A stretch of 57,394 nt of DNA from Bacillota bacterium (GTDB taxonomy: Bacteria > Bacillota > Sulfobacillia > Sulfobacillales > Sulfobacillaceae), in NCBI GenBank assembly GCA_023511625.1, contig JAIMBD010000015.1:1-57394 (forward strand), in the 5' to 3' direction. Shown in pieces: positions 1-7,866 of the stretch (its first letter is position 1; the number at the start of each line of letters is the position of its first letter). The notes under the pieces are model-generated. The model had not been told where the DNA came from. It ran no database searches and worked only from the letters and a program-made list of their open reading frames with translations. A program made the translations under genes and the position numbers.

Positions 1-991
1 GCTGATCGTCCGGCAGGTCCGAGTAGGGATACAGGACCGCGGCCGTGACCTTCAGCTCCCCCTCGGGGTCGTGGTCGACGAGCGTCACCTCCTCGCGCTT
101 TTCGGGCTCGATCCCCGCGAGCAGCCGCTCGGCGATCTCCGCCGTCCGTTCTCGCTGCTCGCGCCAGTACCGGGCCCAGGCCACCCCACGCTCGGGCTGA
201 TCCACGCGGGTCAGGAACTCGGGGATCACCTTGCGCAGTTCGGCCAGGACCAGTCGTCCGTAGGCGCGGGCCTCGGCGAGCGGGTGGACCGACAGCCGCA
301 TCACGAGGTGTTCGTAGGACTGGCCGCTCGCGTAGATGCCGAGGTTCGAGCGCGTCCCGGCGGGCAGCAACAGCCGGAGCGCGTCGCACGTCTTCGCCGT
401 GATCGTCTGGCCGTATACCGTGTCGCTGTCGCCGGGTTGTTGCGGGTAGCGGCGGACGAACCACGACCGCAGCGGTTCGTACATCCGCCCGTAGGTCGCG
501 AAGACGTCGTCGAGGAAGGCGCGGTAGTCGTCCGCGAGCGAGCTTGCATCGAGCTCCGGGGGAACGGTCGCCCGCCAGCGGCCGCCCGGGCGGTCGTCGT
601 ACCGCAGGTATCGGGTGGACTGCTCGAGGTAGGCGGCGAGGCGACCCCACTCGAGAGCCTTCGCGAGCGGCTGCGATACCTGTTCGCAGGCGAGGTGGAC
701 GCCGCCGAGCTGGGCGACGGAGTCGTCGCCGTACTCCACGAAGACGTTCTCGTACAGGCGCCGCGCGCGCGCACGGCCGACGTCCTCATCCGGGCCTGGG
801 GCGCCGACGATGCGATCGGCGAACTCGTCGAGGAACAGCCGACGCAGCGGCTTCGTCGTCCGGGAGTACCGGGCGAACAGCGCCCCCTTCGTGGCCTCGG
901 GGAGGTTGATGAGCGCGAACACCGGCCCGTCGAGGTTCGTGACGTAGCGGGAGAGGATCGCCCGCTCCTCGGGCGTGAAGGCCAGATCCAT
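1..991 (-). CDS. ThyX-like flavin-dependent thymidylate synthase family protein, 3' end off the window
   Basis: The frame opens at ATG 989-991 on the minus strand, with GAGGAGA about seven bases upstream, and stays open to the left edge, so about 330 residues are visible and the C terminus is missing. It begins MDLAFTPEERAILSRY and carries EYGDDSVAQLGG, ACEQVSQ, LEQSTRYLRYDDRPGGR and LPAGTRSNLGIYASGQ. These resemble ThyX, which makes dTMP from dUMP with FADH2 and methylene-tetrahydrofolate. As I recall, long two-repeat ThyX-like proteins of this kind are annotated in Actinobacteria (Thermoleophilia). The classic RHR motif is not clear here, so thymidylate synthase activity is not assured. The gene does not match the lineage of the main contig and is probably a chimeric piece. 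Confidence 0.7.
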   Translation of the reverse strand, partial: MDLAFTPEERAILSRYVTNLDGPVFALINLPEATKGALFARYSRTTKPLRRLFLDEFADRIVGAPGPDEDVGRARARRLYENVFVEYGDDSVAQLGGVHLACEQVSQPLAKALEWGRLAAYLEQSTRYLRYDDRPGGRWRATVPPELDASSLADDYRAFLDDVFATYGRMYEPLRSWFVRRYPQQPGDSDTVYGQTITAKTCDALRLLLPAGTRSNLGIYASGQSYEHLVMRLSVHPLAEARAYGRLVLAELRKVIPEFLTRVDQPERGVAWARYWREQRERTAEIAERLLAGIEPEKREEVTLVDHDPEGELKVTAAVLYPYSDLPDDQ

Positions 992-1085
992 GCATCGTCT
1001 CCTCGTGCGTCGAAGCCCTCTTTATGCACGGTCGTTCGGTTGTTGGCTGTCGGGACGGTGACAGCAGCCGCTACACTGCCGGCCC

Positions 1086-2309
1086 ATGAGCTCCGACGCC
1101 CCTACCGCTTCCCGGCCGCTGGTGATCCTGATTTCCGGGACCGGCTCCAACATGCAGGCCATCGTGCGCGCGGCCCAGCAGCGGCGCTGGCGCGAGCGCC
1201 ACGGGGCGTTCGTCGCCGCCGTCATCAGCAACCGGCCGGACGCCAAGGGGCTGGCTTGGGCGGCCGGGGAGGGCCTGCCCACCGCGGTGGTGGACCACAA
1301 GGCCTATCCCAGCCGCGAGGCGTTCGACGCGGCGCTGGCTGAAGCGATCGGTCGCTTCGACCCCGACGGGCGGGCGCTGGTGGTGCTGGCCGGCTTTATG
1401 CGCATCCTCACGCCCGGCTTCGTCGAGCGTTTTGCGGGGCGGCTCGTCAACATCCACCCTTCGCTGCTGCCGGCTTTCCCGGGGCTGCACACGCACCAGC
1501 GTGCCATCGAGGCCGGCTGCCGCTTTGCCGGCGCGACGGTGCACCAGGTCACGGCCGAGCTGGACCAGGACGACCCGGACGCGCGGCGCATCGCCGACTT
1601 GATTGCCACCGATCCGGGTCTGACCGCGCGGCTGCTCAAGCTCGCCAACTCGGCGTTTTTTGGCCTCTCGCGCCAGATCGACTCGGTGGGCGAGGCGATC
1701 ACCGTGCTCGGCTTCAACCACCTGCGCACGCTCGTGCAGGCGGTGGCGCTGGGCAGCAGCTTTCGTACCGTGCCCGGCGTCAACCTGGAGCAATTTTGGC
1801 GCTACAGCCTCAACACCGCCAAGATCTGCCGGCCGCTGGCACGCAGCCTCAAGCTGCCGGAAGGTGCGGCCTTTACCGCCGGCCTGGTGCACGCGGTGGG
1901 CGATCTGGTCATGCACATCGGCATGCCCGACGTGGTGGCCAAAATCGACTGGCGGGTCTCGCCTTTTGACATGAAACGCGCCGAAGTCGAACGCGCCGTG
2001 CTGGGCTACACCTACGCCGACGTCAGCGCCGCGTTTGCCCAGCGCTGGGATTTTCCGGACAACATCGTCACCGCCCTGCGGCACCAGCTGCTCCCCTTCG
2101 AGGGCGATATCTACGAGCCGCTGGCGGGCGTCGTGCACATGGCGTCGTGGCGCGCGCGTGCGCAGGAGATGAACCTGGACCGCGAGGCGATGCGCGCCAC
2201 CTTCCCCGACGTGGTGGCGATTTTGCTCGGGCTCAGCCTCGAGACCGTGCTCGACAAAGACCCCGAACAGTGGACCTCCGCGGGCGAGCTCGCGGCCTTT
2301 TTGCATTGA
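1086..2309 (+). CDS. Chimeric frame: PurN front part fused to an HDOD domain
   Basis: Residues 1 to about 160 are phosphoribosylglycinamide formyltransferase (PurN, purine synthesis): ISGTGSNMQAI near the N terminus, the NIHPSLLPAFPG active-site loop and GATVHQVTAELD. A normal PurN continues with the Asp-Gly-Pro-Ile strand and about 40 more residues, which are absent. From about position 1560 the frame is instead an HDOD signalling domain (DPGLTARLLKLANSAFFGL, FTAGLVHAVGDLVMHIGMP) without its own N terminus. PurN loses part of its catalytic core, so the joined protein is unlikely to be a working PurN. Both halves look betaproteobacterial. TACACT at 1072-1077 lies close before the ATG. I read this as an assembly fusion; a true gene fusion is the less likely alternative. 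Confidence 0.7.
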   Translation: MSSDAPTASRPLVILISGTGSNMQAIVRAAQQRRWRERHGAFVAAVISNRPDAKGLAWAAGEGLPTAVVDHKAYPSREAFDAALAEAIGRFDPDGRALVVLAGFMRILTPGFVERFAGRLVNIHPSLLPAFPGLHTHQRAIEAGCRFAGATVHQVTAELDQDDPDARRIADLIATDPGLTARLLKLANSAFFGLSRQIDSVGEAITVLGFNHLRTLVQAVALGSSFRTVPGVNLEQFWRYSLNTAKICRPLARSLKLPEGAAFTAGLVHAVGDLVMHIGMPDVVAKIDWRVSPFDMKRAEVERAVLGYTYADVSAAFAQRWDFPDNIVTALRHQLLPFEGDIYEPLAGVVHMASWRARAQEMNLDREAMRATFPDVVAILLGLSLETVLDKDPEQWTSAGELAAFLH

Positions 2310-2686
2310 TGGTCATGCGCTTGCAGGCATTGCTACAGCACCCCGACGCGTTGCCGGTCGTGCCCGAGGTGGCGGCGCCCGTGACCTTCGAGGAAGCGCT
2401 TCGCCGTCTGGACCCGCCCGCAATCCTGCCGTACGAGGGCGAGCGGCAGATAACGCTGGCGAAGGCCCTGGATGCGCTCGGACGGCCGGAGGCGCTGACC
2501 ATCCTCATCGGCCCGGAAGGGGGATTCACCCGCCCGGAGGTCGAACGGGCGGTCTCGCGGGGAGCGCAGCCGGTCTCGTTGGGGCCCCGGATCCTCCGCT
2601 CCGAGACGGCGGGCATTGTGGCGGCGACGCTGGCCCTGGCCCGTCTGGGCGCCTTCGATCCGCCGTCGCACTCTCAGGGCTCGTAG
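2309..2686 (+). CDS. rsmE: C-terminal half of RsmE (16S rRNA m3U1498 methyltransferase) with a foreign N terminus
   Basis: The last 105 or so residues are the knotted SPOUT domain of RsmE, with LIGPEGGFTRPEVE and LGPRILRSETAGIVAATLAL, the SAM-binding knot. RsmE proteins are normally about 245 residues, so half is missing. The first 17 or so residues (MVMRLQALLQHPDALPVV) are not RsmE: they look like the start of an HDOD protein, and the ATG overlaps the stop of the HDOD frame just upstream (TGATG). The switch occurs in or near the word VVPEVA, around 2360-2375. The 3' end overlaps the convergent M23 peptidase by 13 bp, so these two probably belong to the same source genome. Confidence 0.75.
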   Translation: MVMRLQALLQHPDALPVVPEVAAPVTFEEALRRLDPPAILPYEGERQITLAKALDALGRPEALTILIGPEGGFTRPEVERAVSRGAQPVSLGPRILRSETAGIVAATLALARLGAFDPPSHSQGS

Positions 2687-3399
2687 GCTTCGTACGTCCA
2701 GAGGACGGGGTCCACGTTCACCCCGCGCACGACGATCTCCCAGTGCAGGTGCGGGCCCGTCGCCAGACCTGTCGACCCTGCGCGCCCCACCTGCTGGCCC
2801 GCTACGACTGCCTGCCCCTGGGTCACGTCGATCTGCGACAGGTGGTGGTATGCGCTGAAGACGCCCATCCCGTGATCGATGATCACGCTGTTCCCGCGCA
2901 CGCTCAGCGGTCCGGCGAAGGCGACGACGCCGTCAGCGGAGGCGTAGACGGGATCGCCCTCCTGCGCGAGGAAGTCGGTGCCGTGGTGATAGTCGGTCAC
3001 CGGCCCGCCGTTGTAGCTGCGGCCGATGCCGTACGGGCTGGTGATGGGGGACGACATGGGCAGACGGAAGGGCCCGCTCCACCGGCGCTCAGGCGTGAAT
3101 GCCGCGAAGATGCTGGCGCGCAGGTTCAGCTCCGACTGCACGAACGACGGGTCGAGGAGCTGCTCCTGCCCCGGCGGGAGGAAGATCTCCTCGACGGGAT
3201 ACGGCGTGTCCACCACCGCGACGCTGTAGGAGATGGCGATGGGCGAACCGTCGGGGGCGACGCCGGTGAGCGTCATCAAATAGGTCCCGGGTTCGAGGTC
3301 GGCGCCGGCGCCGATGATGGTCCACCAGGCGCCTGGCGCCCACTCCGCCAGCGGGTAGACCCTGCCCGCGAAGCTCAGTGACGCCGAGGTCGCCTGCAA
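2674..3399 (-). CDS. M23-family peptidase (LytM domain), N terminus lost
   Basis: The C-terminal half is a peptidase M23/LytM domain that cleaves peptidoglycan cross-bridges. It has the zinc ligands in YHHGTDF (H, D), the HHLSQ segment and the TGPHLHWEI ending. The N-terminal part is a beta-rich region with LPPGQEQLLDP before it. TTG at 3397-3399 is the first available start, but the frame stays open beyond it into GC-rich sequence, and there is no signal peptide, so the real start has been lost. The domain layout resembles secreted M23 proteins of Chloroflexi. The break coincides with the GC-rich hairpin at 3433-3458, where the main contig seems to begin. Confidence 0.75.
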   Translation of the reverse strand: MQATSASLSFAGRVYPLAEWAPGAWWTIIGAGADLEPGTYLMTLTGVAPDGSPIAISYSVAVVDTPYPVEEIFLPPGQEQLLDPSFVQSELNLRASIFAAFTPERRWSGPFRLPMSSPITSPYGIGRSYNGGPVTDYHHGTDFLAQEGDPVYASADGVVAFAGPLSVRGNSVIIDHGMGVFSAYHHLSQIDVTQGQAVVAGQQVGRAGSTGLATGPHLHWEIVVRGVNVDPVLWTYEAYEP

Positions 3400-3432
3400 C
3401 GGAACCCGGACGACGGCCGCGCCCCCCTGCGC

Positions 3433-3458
3433 GGGGGGCCCCTTTACACGGGGCCCCC
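3433..3458. terminator. GC-rich hairpin at the presumed start of the main contig
   Basis: GGGGGCCCC at 3434-3442 pairs with GGGGCCCCC at 3450-3458 around a seven-base loop. The same core recurs at 4899-4930 after yacL, so it looks like a terminator type of the main genome. It lies exactly where the M23 frame is broken off. Confidence 0.5.
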
Positions 3459-3605
3459 GGCGGCGTTAGGGGGAAAGATTTTCGTTCGAGCCAAGCCTGG
3501 AGTTTGTGACGCCAGTCACGTTGATTCGACCGGTCGGGGAGGCGGTCTTCCCCGAATTTGCCCCGGCTTTGGCGCCCTTGTCTCCCCAACCGGGCCTGAA
3601 CGCGG
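3459..3605. other. Gene-free stretch upstream of the yacL promoter
   Basis: I see no coding frame with family resemblance here. The M23 frame on the minus strand is already interrupted and yacL has not begun. Together with the following promoter and leader, the gene-free gap runs from about 3421 to 3777. Confidence 0.5.
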
Positions 3606-3635
3606 TTCGTGTTCGCGGGAGCAAGGTGGTATGAT
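3606..3635 (+). promoter_or_regulatory. Probable sigma-A promoter of yacL
   Basis: TTCGTG at 3606-3611 and TATGAT at 3630-3635 are separated by 18 bases. The leader to the yacL start is about 135 bases and contains no other recognised gene. Confidence 0.45.
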
Positions 3636-3777
3636 GAAGGCACGGCAGCGTGTGGCGCGGGGGGAATTGCCCCGCTGGACTCTTCGGTACGTAATTTTAT
3701 CTTTCCCCCCGGGAAGACTAAAAACTGGATGACCGACAAGTCATTGCAAGCCGTGGGAATTGCGGGAGGTGAAAGAT

Positions 3778-4878
3778 ATGGACCGGGTGACGCGGCAGAT
3801 CTTGACCGTCGCCGGAGCTGTCCTCGGGCTTCTGGCGATCATCCAAAACCGGGTAGCGATCGAGGAGGCCTGGCCATATCTCCACTCCCCCGGTTGGCCG
3901 CACTTCGGCATCGCCCTAGGTGCCGGGATCGTCGGGGGAGGTTTGGTAGGGTATTTCCTGGGCCCGGCCCTGGTGCGGTGGGGAAAGGCGGCGGTAGCCT
4001 GGGGGGAAGGGCGTTTACAGCGGACCCCGACTCAGGACCTTTTGTCTGGGTCGATCGGATTGATCGTAGGGTTGCTGGTGGCGTTTTTGGTCGGGGTGGA
4101 CCTCGGAGGCCTGGGGCTTTTGGGGGCCGTCCTGCGCGTGGCCATCACCATCGGGTTTGGGTACTTAGGCCTGCGGGTCTCGGTGCGCCGCAAGGACGAG
4201 TTGATGCGGCCGCAGAACTGGATGACGCGGGTCAAGCACCGCAGCGGGGAGGGCGTCAAACCCAAGATTCTCGACACCTCGGTCATCATCGACGGGCGGA
4301 TCGCAGACATTTGCCGCACCGGATTCCTGGAGGGCCCGCTGGTGATCCCGGGTTTCGTGTTAGAAGAGTTGCGGCACATCGCCGATTCGGCGGACGTGTT
4401 GAAGCGCAATCGGGGGCGGCGGGGACTGGACATTCTCAACCGCATCCAAAAGGAGCTGCACGTTCCGGTGCAGGTCTACGAGCGAGATGTAGATCCGGGG
4501 GCAGAGGTCGATTCCAAGCTCCTGAAGTTGGCTCGGCAGCTGGACGGCAAGGTCGTGACCAACGACTTTAACCTCAACAAGGTGGCGGAGCTGCAAGGCG
4601 TTCCGGTGCTCAATATCAACGAGTTGGCCAACGCCGTCAAGCCGGTGGTATTGCCGGGCGAGGAGATGGTGGTCCACGTCATCAAGGACGGCAAGGAGGC
4701 CGGCCAGGGCGTGGGGTATCTCGACGACGGCACCATGATCGTGGTCGACGGCGGTCGCAAGTCGATCGGCCAGACAGTGCAGGTGGTGGTGACTTCGGTC
4801 CTCCAGACGGCTGCCGGCCGCATGATTTTCGCCAAACTGAAGAGCCCGGTCAGCATGGAGGTCCAAGAGGCGCGGTGA
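3778..4878 (+). CDS. yacL: YacL-type membrane PIN/TRAM domain protein
   Basis: A 366-residue protein of usual family length. The first 130 or so residues contain about four hydrophobic segments ([42 protein letters not shown] and the [18 protein letters not shown] stretch). A PIN nuclease-like domain follows, with acidic residues in [23 protein letters not shown] and VTNDF, and then a TRAM RNA-binding domain ([18 protein letters not shown]). ATG 3778 is chosen because GGGAGGTGA stands just upstream; a TTG at 3760 has no such site. In Bacillota yacL commonly sits beside ispD and ispF, as here. A role in RNA or rRNA processing is likely from the domains but not shown by the sequence. Confidence 0.9.
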   Translation: MDRVTRQILTVAGAVLGLLAIIQNRVAIEEAWPYLHSPGWPHFGIALGAGIVGGGLVGYFLGPALVRWGKAAVAWGEGRLQRTPTQDLLSGSIGLIVGLLVAFLVGVDLGGLGLLGAVLRVAITIGFGYLGLRVSVRRKDELMRPQNWMTRVKHRSGEGVKPKILDTSVIIDGRIADICRTGFLEGPLVIPGFVLEELRHIADSADVLKRNRGRRGLDILNRIQKELHVPVQVYERDVDPGAEVDSKLLKLARQLDGKVVTNDFNLNKVAELQGVPVLNINELANAVKPVVLPGEEMVVHVIKDGKEAGQGVGYLDDGTMIVVDGGRKSIGQTVQVVVTSVLQTAAGRMIFAKLKSPVSMEVQEAR

Positions 4879-4898
4879 TGGGCTAAACCCACCCGTCC

Positions 4899-4930
4899 GG
4901 CGGGGGCCCCTGTTTAAAGGGGCCCCCGCC
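4899..4930 (+). terminator. Hairpin after yacL
   Basis: A 12-bp perfect stem, GGCGGGGGCCCC (4899-4910) with GGGGCCCCCGCC (4919-4930), around an 8-base AT-rich loop. No T-run follows. It lies 20 bases after the yacL stop and before ispDF. Confidence 0.6.
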
Positions 4931-5014
4931 CATCTGTTGTAGGCCTTTGACCCCCGAAGCTCTTGTCCTGGGCGCGAGGTCCTCGCTACAGTGTTGGCGG
5001 AAGGGGGCAGGCAT

Positions 5015-6229
5015 GTGGTCCGGGACTGGCTCGTGGTGGTGGCAGCCGGCGAGAGCCGACGGATGGGGGTGGTCGGTCCGAAGGTCTGGCAGGCTGTCGA
5101 GGGGCGTCCGCTCTTGGCCTGGACGATCGGCCGATTGGAGACGACCTGGCCGTGGCAGGGGGCTGTCTTGGTGGTGCGGGCGGCGGATCGGGAGCGGGGA
5201 GCGGCCTTGGTGCAGGCGTCGGGGTTAAGCCCCTGGACGGTAGTGGCCGGAGGCAGTACGCGTGCCGCCTCGGTGCGGGCGGGACTGGCGGCCTTGCGAG
5301 AGGCCGGGGCCAAAGCCGGCGACCGCGTCCTCATTCACGACGGCGCGCGGCCGTGGCCTTCGGCGGCCCTGGTGGCGCGGGTGATGGAGCGGCTTGAGGC
5401 CGGGGCCGAGGCGGTGGTCCCCGTGCTCCCGGTCCGCGACACCGTCAAAGCCGTGGACGGGGATCGCGTGCGCTCCACCATCGATCGCGAGGGGTTGAAG
5501 CTGGCCCAAACGCCTCAAGGGTTTCGGTTTGGCACCATCTGGGCGGCCCACGCCCGCCTTGGGGACGAGGCCGTGACCGACGACGCTGCCGCGGCGGAAC
5601 TGGCGGGGGTGCCGGTGGCGACTGTGGCGGGGGAGGCCGACAACCGGAAGGTGACCGTTCCCGAAGACTGGGAGTGGATCCGCGCCGTGGTGGCGCGGGA
5701 AGGAGGCGCCGTGGCGCGAACCGGCCAAGGCTACGACGTGCACCCCCTGACGGCCGGCGGCCCCTTGGTGTTGGGCGGCGTGGCCATCCCCTTCGAATCG
5801 CATCTGGCGGGCGACAGTGATGGCGACGTGCTCACCCATGCCGTCATCGACGCCGTCTTGGGGGCTATCGGCTGGGGAGACCTCGGCGCCTGGTTTCCGC
5901 CCGGCGACCCCCGTTGGCACGGGGCCGATTCTACCGAGCTCTTGGCCCAGGTGGTCCGCGCCCTGCGCCAATGCGGAGTGGTTATCCAGGCCGTGGACGC
6001 CACGGTGGTGGCGGCTCGCCCGCGCCTTCGCCCCTGGGTGCCAGACATGGCGCGGCGCCTGGGTGCCGTGATGGGATTGGGGCCCGGTTGGGTGTCGATC
6101 AAGGCCACCTCGACCGACGGGCTCGGGTTCGAGGGGCGGGGAGAGGGCATCGCCGCCTTGGCCCTGGCCACGCTGCAGGTGCCGTGGCCGGGGGCCGTGT
6201 CCCCGCCGCCGGCAGCCGAGGGCTCCTAA
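5015..6229 (+). CDS. ispDF: Bifunctional IspDF: MEP cytidylyltransferase and MECDP synthase
   Basis: A 404-residue fusion catalysing two steps of the MEP isoprenoid pathway: MEP to CDP-ME, and CDP-ME 2-phosphate to the cyclic diphosphate. Residues 1-225 are IspD, with VVVAAGESRRMG, PKVW, GGSTRAASV, HDGARP and TPQGF. Residues 235-395 are IspF, with GYDVHPL, the HAVIDAVLGAIGWGDLG metal site, FPPGD, and KATSTDGLGFEGRGEGI. The frame is open upstream to GTG 4991, but GTG 5015 has AAGGGGG at the right distance and gives the usual IspD N terminus. The stop overlaps the convergent amidase by four bases. The intermediate enzyme IspE is not in the window. Confidence 0.93.
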   Translation: MVRDWLVVVAAGESRRMGVVGPKVWQAVEGRPLLAWTIGRLETTWPWQGAVLVVRAADRERGAALVQASGLSPWTVVAGGSTRAASVRAGLAALREAGAKAGDRVLIHDGARPWPSAALVARVMERLEAGAEAVVPVLPVRDTVKAVDGDRVRSTIDREGLKLAQTPQGFRFGTIWAAHARLGDEAVTDDAAAAELAGVPVATVAGEADNRKVTVPEDWEWIRAVVAREGGAVARTGQGYDVHPLTAGGPLVLGGVAIPFESHLAGDSDGDVLTHAVIDAVLGAIGWGDLGAWFPPGDPRWHGADSTELLAQVVRALRQCGVVIQAVDATVVAARPRLRPWVPDMARRLGAVMGLGPGWVSIKATSTDGLGFEGRGEGIAALALATLQVPWPGAVSPPPAAEGS

Positions 6230-6894
6230 CCCCCGCGCTCGGCTAGATAGCGGAGGATGCCTTGGGCCACGGCGGCCCCGAGCCGGGCCTGCCAGGTGGG
6301 GGAGGTCAGGCGTGCCCGGTCGGCCGCCGCCGTGAGAAACCCGAGTTCGACCGTGACTGCAGGGACGCCGGCCTCGACCAGGACCAGGTGGCGGGCGGGA
6401 CGGGGCGCGTGGTAGATACCGGTGACTGCCGTCAAGGGGGCTGTTAAGGCGTCGGCCAAGGCGCGGGAGGCCAGGGAGGGGGCGTAGTAGTAGACGATGG
6501 GACCCACTGCGCGGCCGGAGGGCTCGGCGTTGCTGTGAATCGAGACCAGCAGGGTGGCACCGCGGTGGCGCGCGAGGAAGGCGCGGTACCGGAGGTCGCG
6601 CACCACGAGGTAGGGGCCGGGGGCTGCCGTCGTGTCCCCCTGCCGAGTGAGCACCACCGCCACGCCGCGGCGGCCGAGGACGCGAGCGGCCGCTACCGTC
6701 ACCTCCCAGTTGACCGTCTTTTCCAAGACGCCGCCGGCGCCGACGGCTCCGGGGTCGATGCCGCCGTGGCCGGGATCGAGCACCACCAGAGGCCGCCCCG
6801 CCGCCACCGTCACCCGCGGCGGATGCCATCCCAAAAAGGCCCATCCCCCGACCAATCCTGCCAGTGCCCAAAGCCACCGCCATCGCAAGGCCAA
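6226..6894 (-). CDS. cwlD: N-acetylmuramoyl-L-alanine amidase, CwlD-like (Amidase_3)
   Basis: A 222-residue protein with an N-terminal hydrophobic segment (LWALAGLVGGWAFLGW, signal anchor) and one Amidase_3 zinc domain: LDPGHGGIDPGAVG, an E in LEKTVNWEVT, VSIHSNAEPSG and VTVELGFL. The zinc and catalytic residues are all present. There is no cell-wall-binding repeat, which matches CwlD, the enzyme that cuts stem peptides to allow muramic-lactam formation in spore cortex. In B. subtilis cwlD also lies near the ribosomal cluster. The start is TTG at 6892-6894 with AGGAGG four bases before it; no ATG suits better. A vegetative Amidase_3 role cannot be excluded. Confidence 0.8.
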   Translation of the reverse strand: MALRWRWLWALAGLVGGWAFLGWHPPRVTVAAGRPLVVLDPGHGGIDPGAVGAGGVLEKTVNWEVTVAAARVLGRRGVAVVLTRQGDTTAAPGPYLVVRDLRYRAFLARHRGATLLVSIHSNAEPSGRAVGPIVYYYAPSLASRALADALTAPLTAVTGIYHAPRPARHLVLVEAGVPAVTVELGFLTAAADRARLTSPTWQARLGAAVAQGILRYLAERGG

Positions 6895-7278
6895 CGCGCC
6901 TCCTTCGCTCCCTATCCCCTATGCCGGTCCCGGGCGGTTCAGTCGCGCGCGGCTGGGGGACGCCCTGACCCTGGGGACGGTGCTGCGGCGTTGGGTAAGA
7001 GGGGGACCCTTTTGCGGCAAAAACGGTGGAGGAGGCGGATGCCTTGGGCGGCGATGCGGGTGGCTTCGGGTCCAACGGAGGGGTTTCGGGAGTGGCCGAG
7101 GTGTGGTTCGGCCCGGAGGGTGGCGCAGGGCGGGGAGTGTCGGTGGCGGCCGCCGGCCCTTCCTCGGCTACCGGCCGCCGCTCGTCCGGCGCACCGTACC
7201 GGCCTTCGGAGCCGTCGCAGCCAGGCCCGCGAGATGCCTTGACCGGCGCTCGATCCCCTACCGGGCAAAAGGTTGGCG
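6895..7278. other. Gene-free stretch between the amidase and lutC
   Basis: Several open frames cross this 384-base stretch on both strands, but their products are rich in Arg, Gly and Pro with no domain resemblance, and they run into the neighbouring genes, so I reject them. A small inverted repeat, TTTTGC-G-GCAAAA at 7010-7022, is the only ordered element I see. The lut operon terminator and the amidase promoter should lie here, but neither is clear. Confidence 0.5.
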
Positions 7279-7866
7279 TCAGGCCAGCGGCTCCTCGCAG
7301 ACGATGGCGACCGCCACCCGGGGCCCGTGGACGCCAACCACGAGCTGCCCTTCAATGTCGGCGGTCATGCTGGGGCCTGTCACGAACTTGGCCACTGGCG
7401 GCCAGCCTGCGGCGGCCGCTGCACGGTAGAGGCGGTGGAACGCCTCGCTGAGGGTGGCGACAACGCGGTCTGTGGGGATGACCGCCACGTGGATCGGGGG
7501 GAGCAGGGAGGGCAGCAGCGGCGTGGTGGGCCCTAGCGCGAGGAGGACACTTCCGGTTTCGGCCACGGCGGCCAAGGCGCCGGTGACGCCCATGGCTGCC
7601 GCAGCGGCCGCTTGCCGGTACGCCGTCGGATCTTGCCCCGGCTCCCAACGCACGGCGCGCACGGCAGCGATCCACGGCAAAAGCCGTTCCGGTCGGTCCA
7701 GTTCCTCCGGCAGCCACAAAGCGGCCACGGCGTCCTCATCGGAGGGAACCCAACGCTGCCAGGCCTCGGCCAGCCGGTCTCCCAGCCGCTCGTCGGGGCC
7801 CACATACCACCCGACGCCGCCCGCCGCCTCCCAGCGCGCGAGGAATTCGGCCACCGTCGGCGTCAT
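7279..7866 (-). CDS. lutC: LutC: lactate utilisation protein C (LUD domain)
   Basis: A 195-residue LUD-domain protein, shorter than typical LutC of about 240. It ends with the family pattern VAETGSVLLALGP, HVAVIPTDRVV and FVTGPSMTADIEGQLVVGVHGP. LutABC together oxidise L-lactate to pyruvate through iron-sulfur centres. ATG 7866 overlaps the lutB stop (ATGA), so translation is coupled, and GGAGGG stands upstream. It is the third gene of the leftward lutA-lutB-lutC set. Confidence 0.88.
   Translation of the reverse strand: MTPTVAEFLARWEAAGGVGWYVGPDERLGDRLAEAWQRWVPSDEDAVAALWLPEELDRPERLLPWIAAVRAVRWEPGQDPTAYRQAAAAAAMGVTGALAAVAETGSVLLALGPTTPLLPSLLPPIHVAVIPTDRVVATLSEAFHRLYRAAAAAGWPPVAKFVTGPSMTADIEGQLVVGVHGPRVAVAIVCEEPLA

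Noticed and set aside
7010-7022. TTTTGC-G-GCAAAA as an operator for the lut genes
   Set aside because: It lies downstream of lutC, not at the operon promoter, and is short enough to occur by chance.
6939-7451. Overlapping frames on both strands in the gap between the amidase and lutC
   Set aside because: The products are low-complexity Arg/Pro/Gly sequence, extend into lutC and lack ribosome sites and relatives that I recognise.
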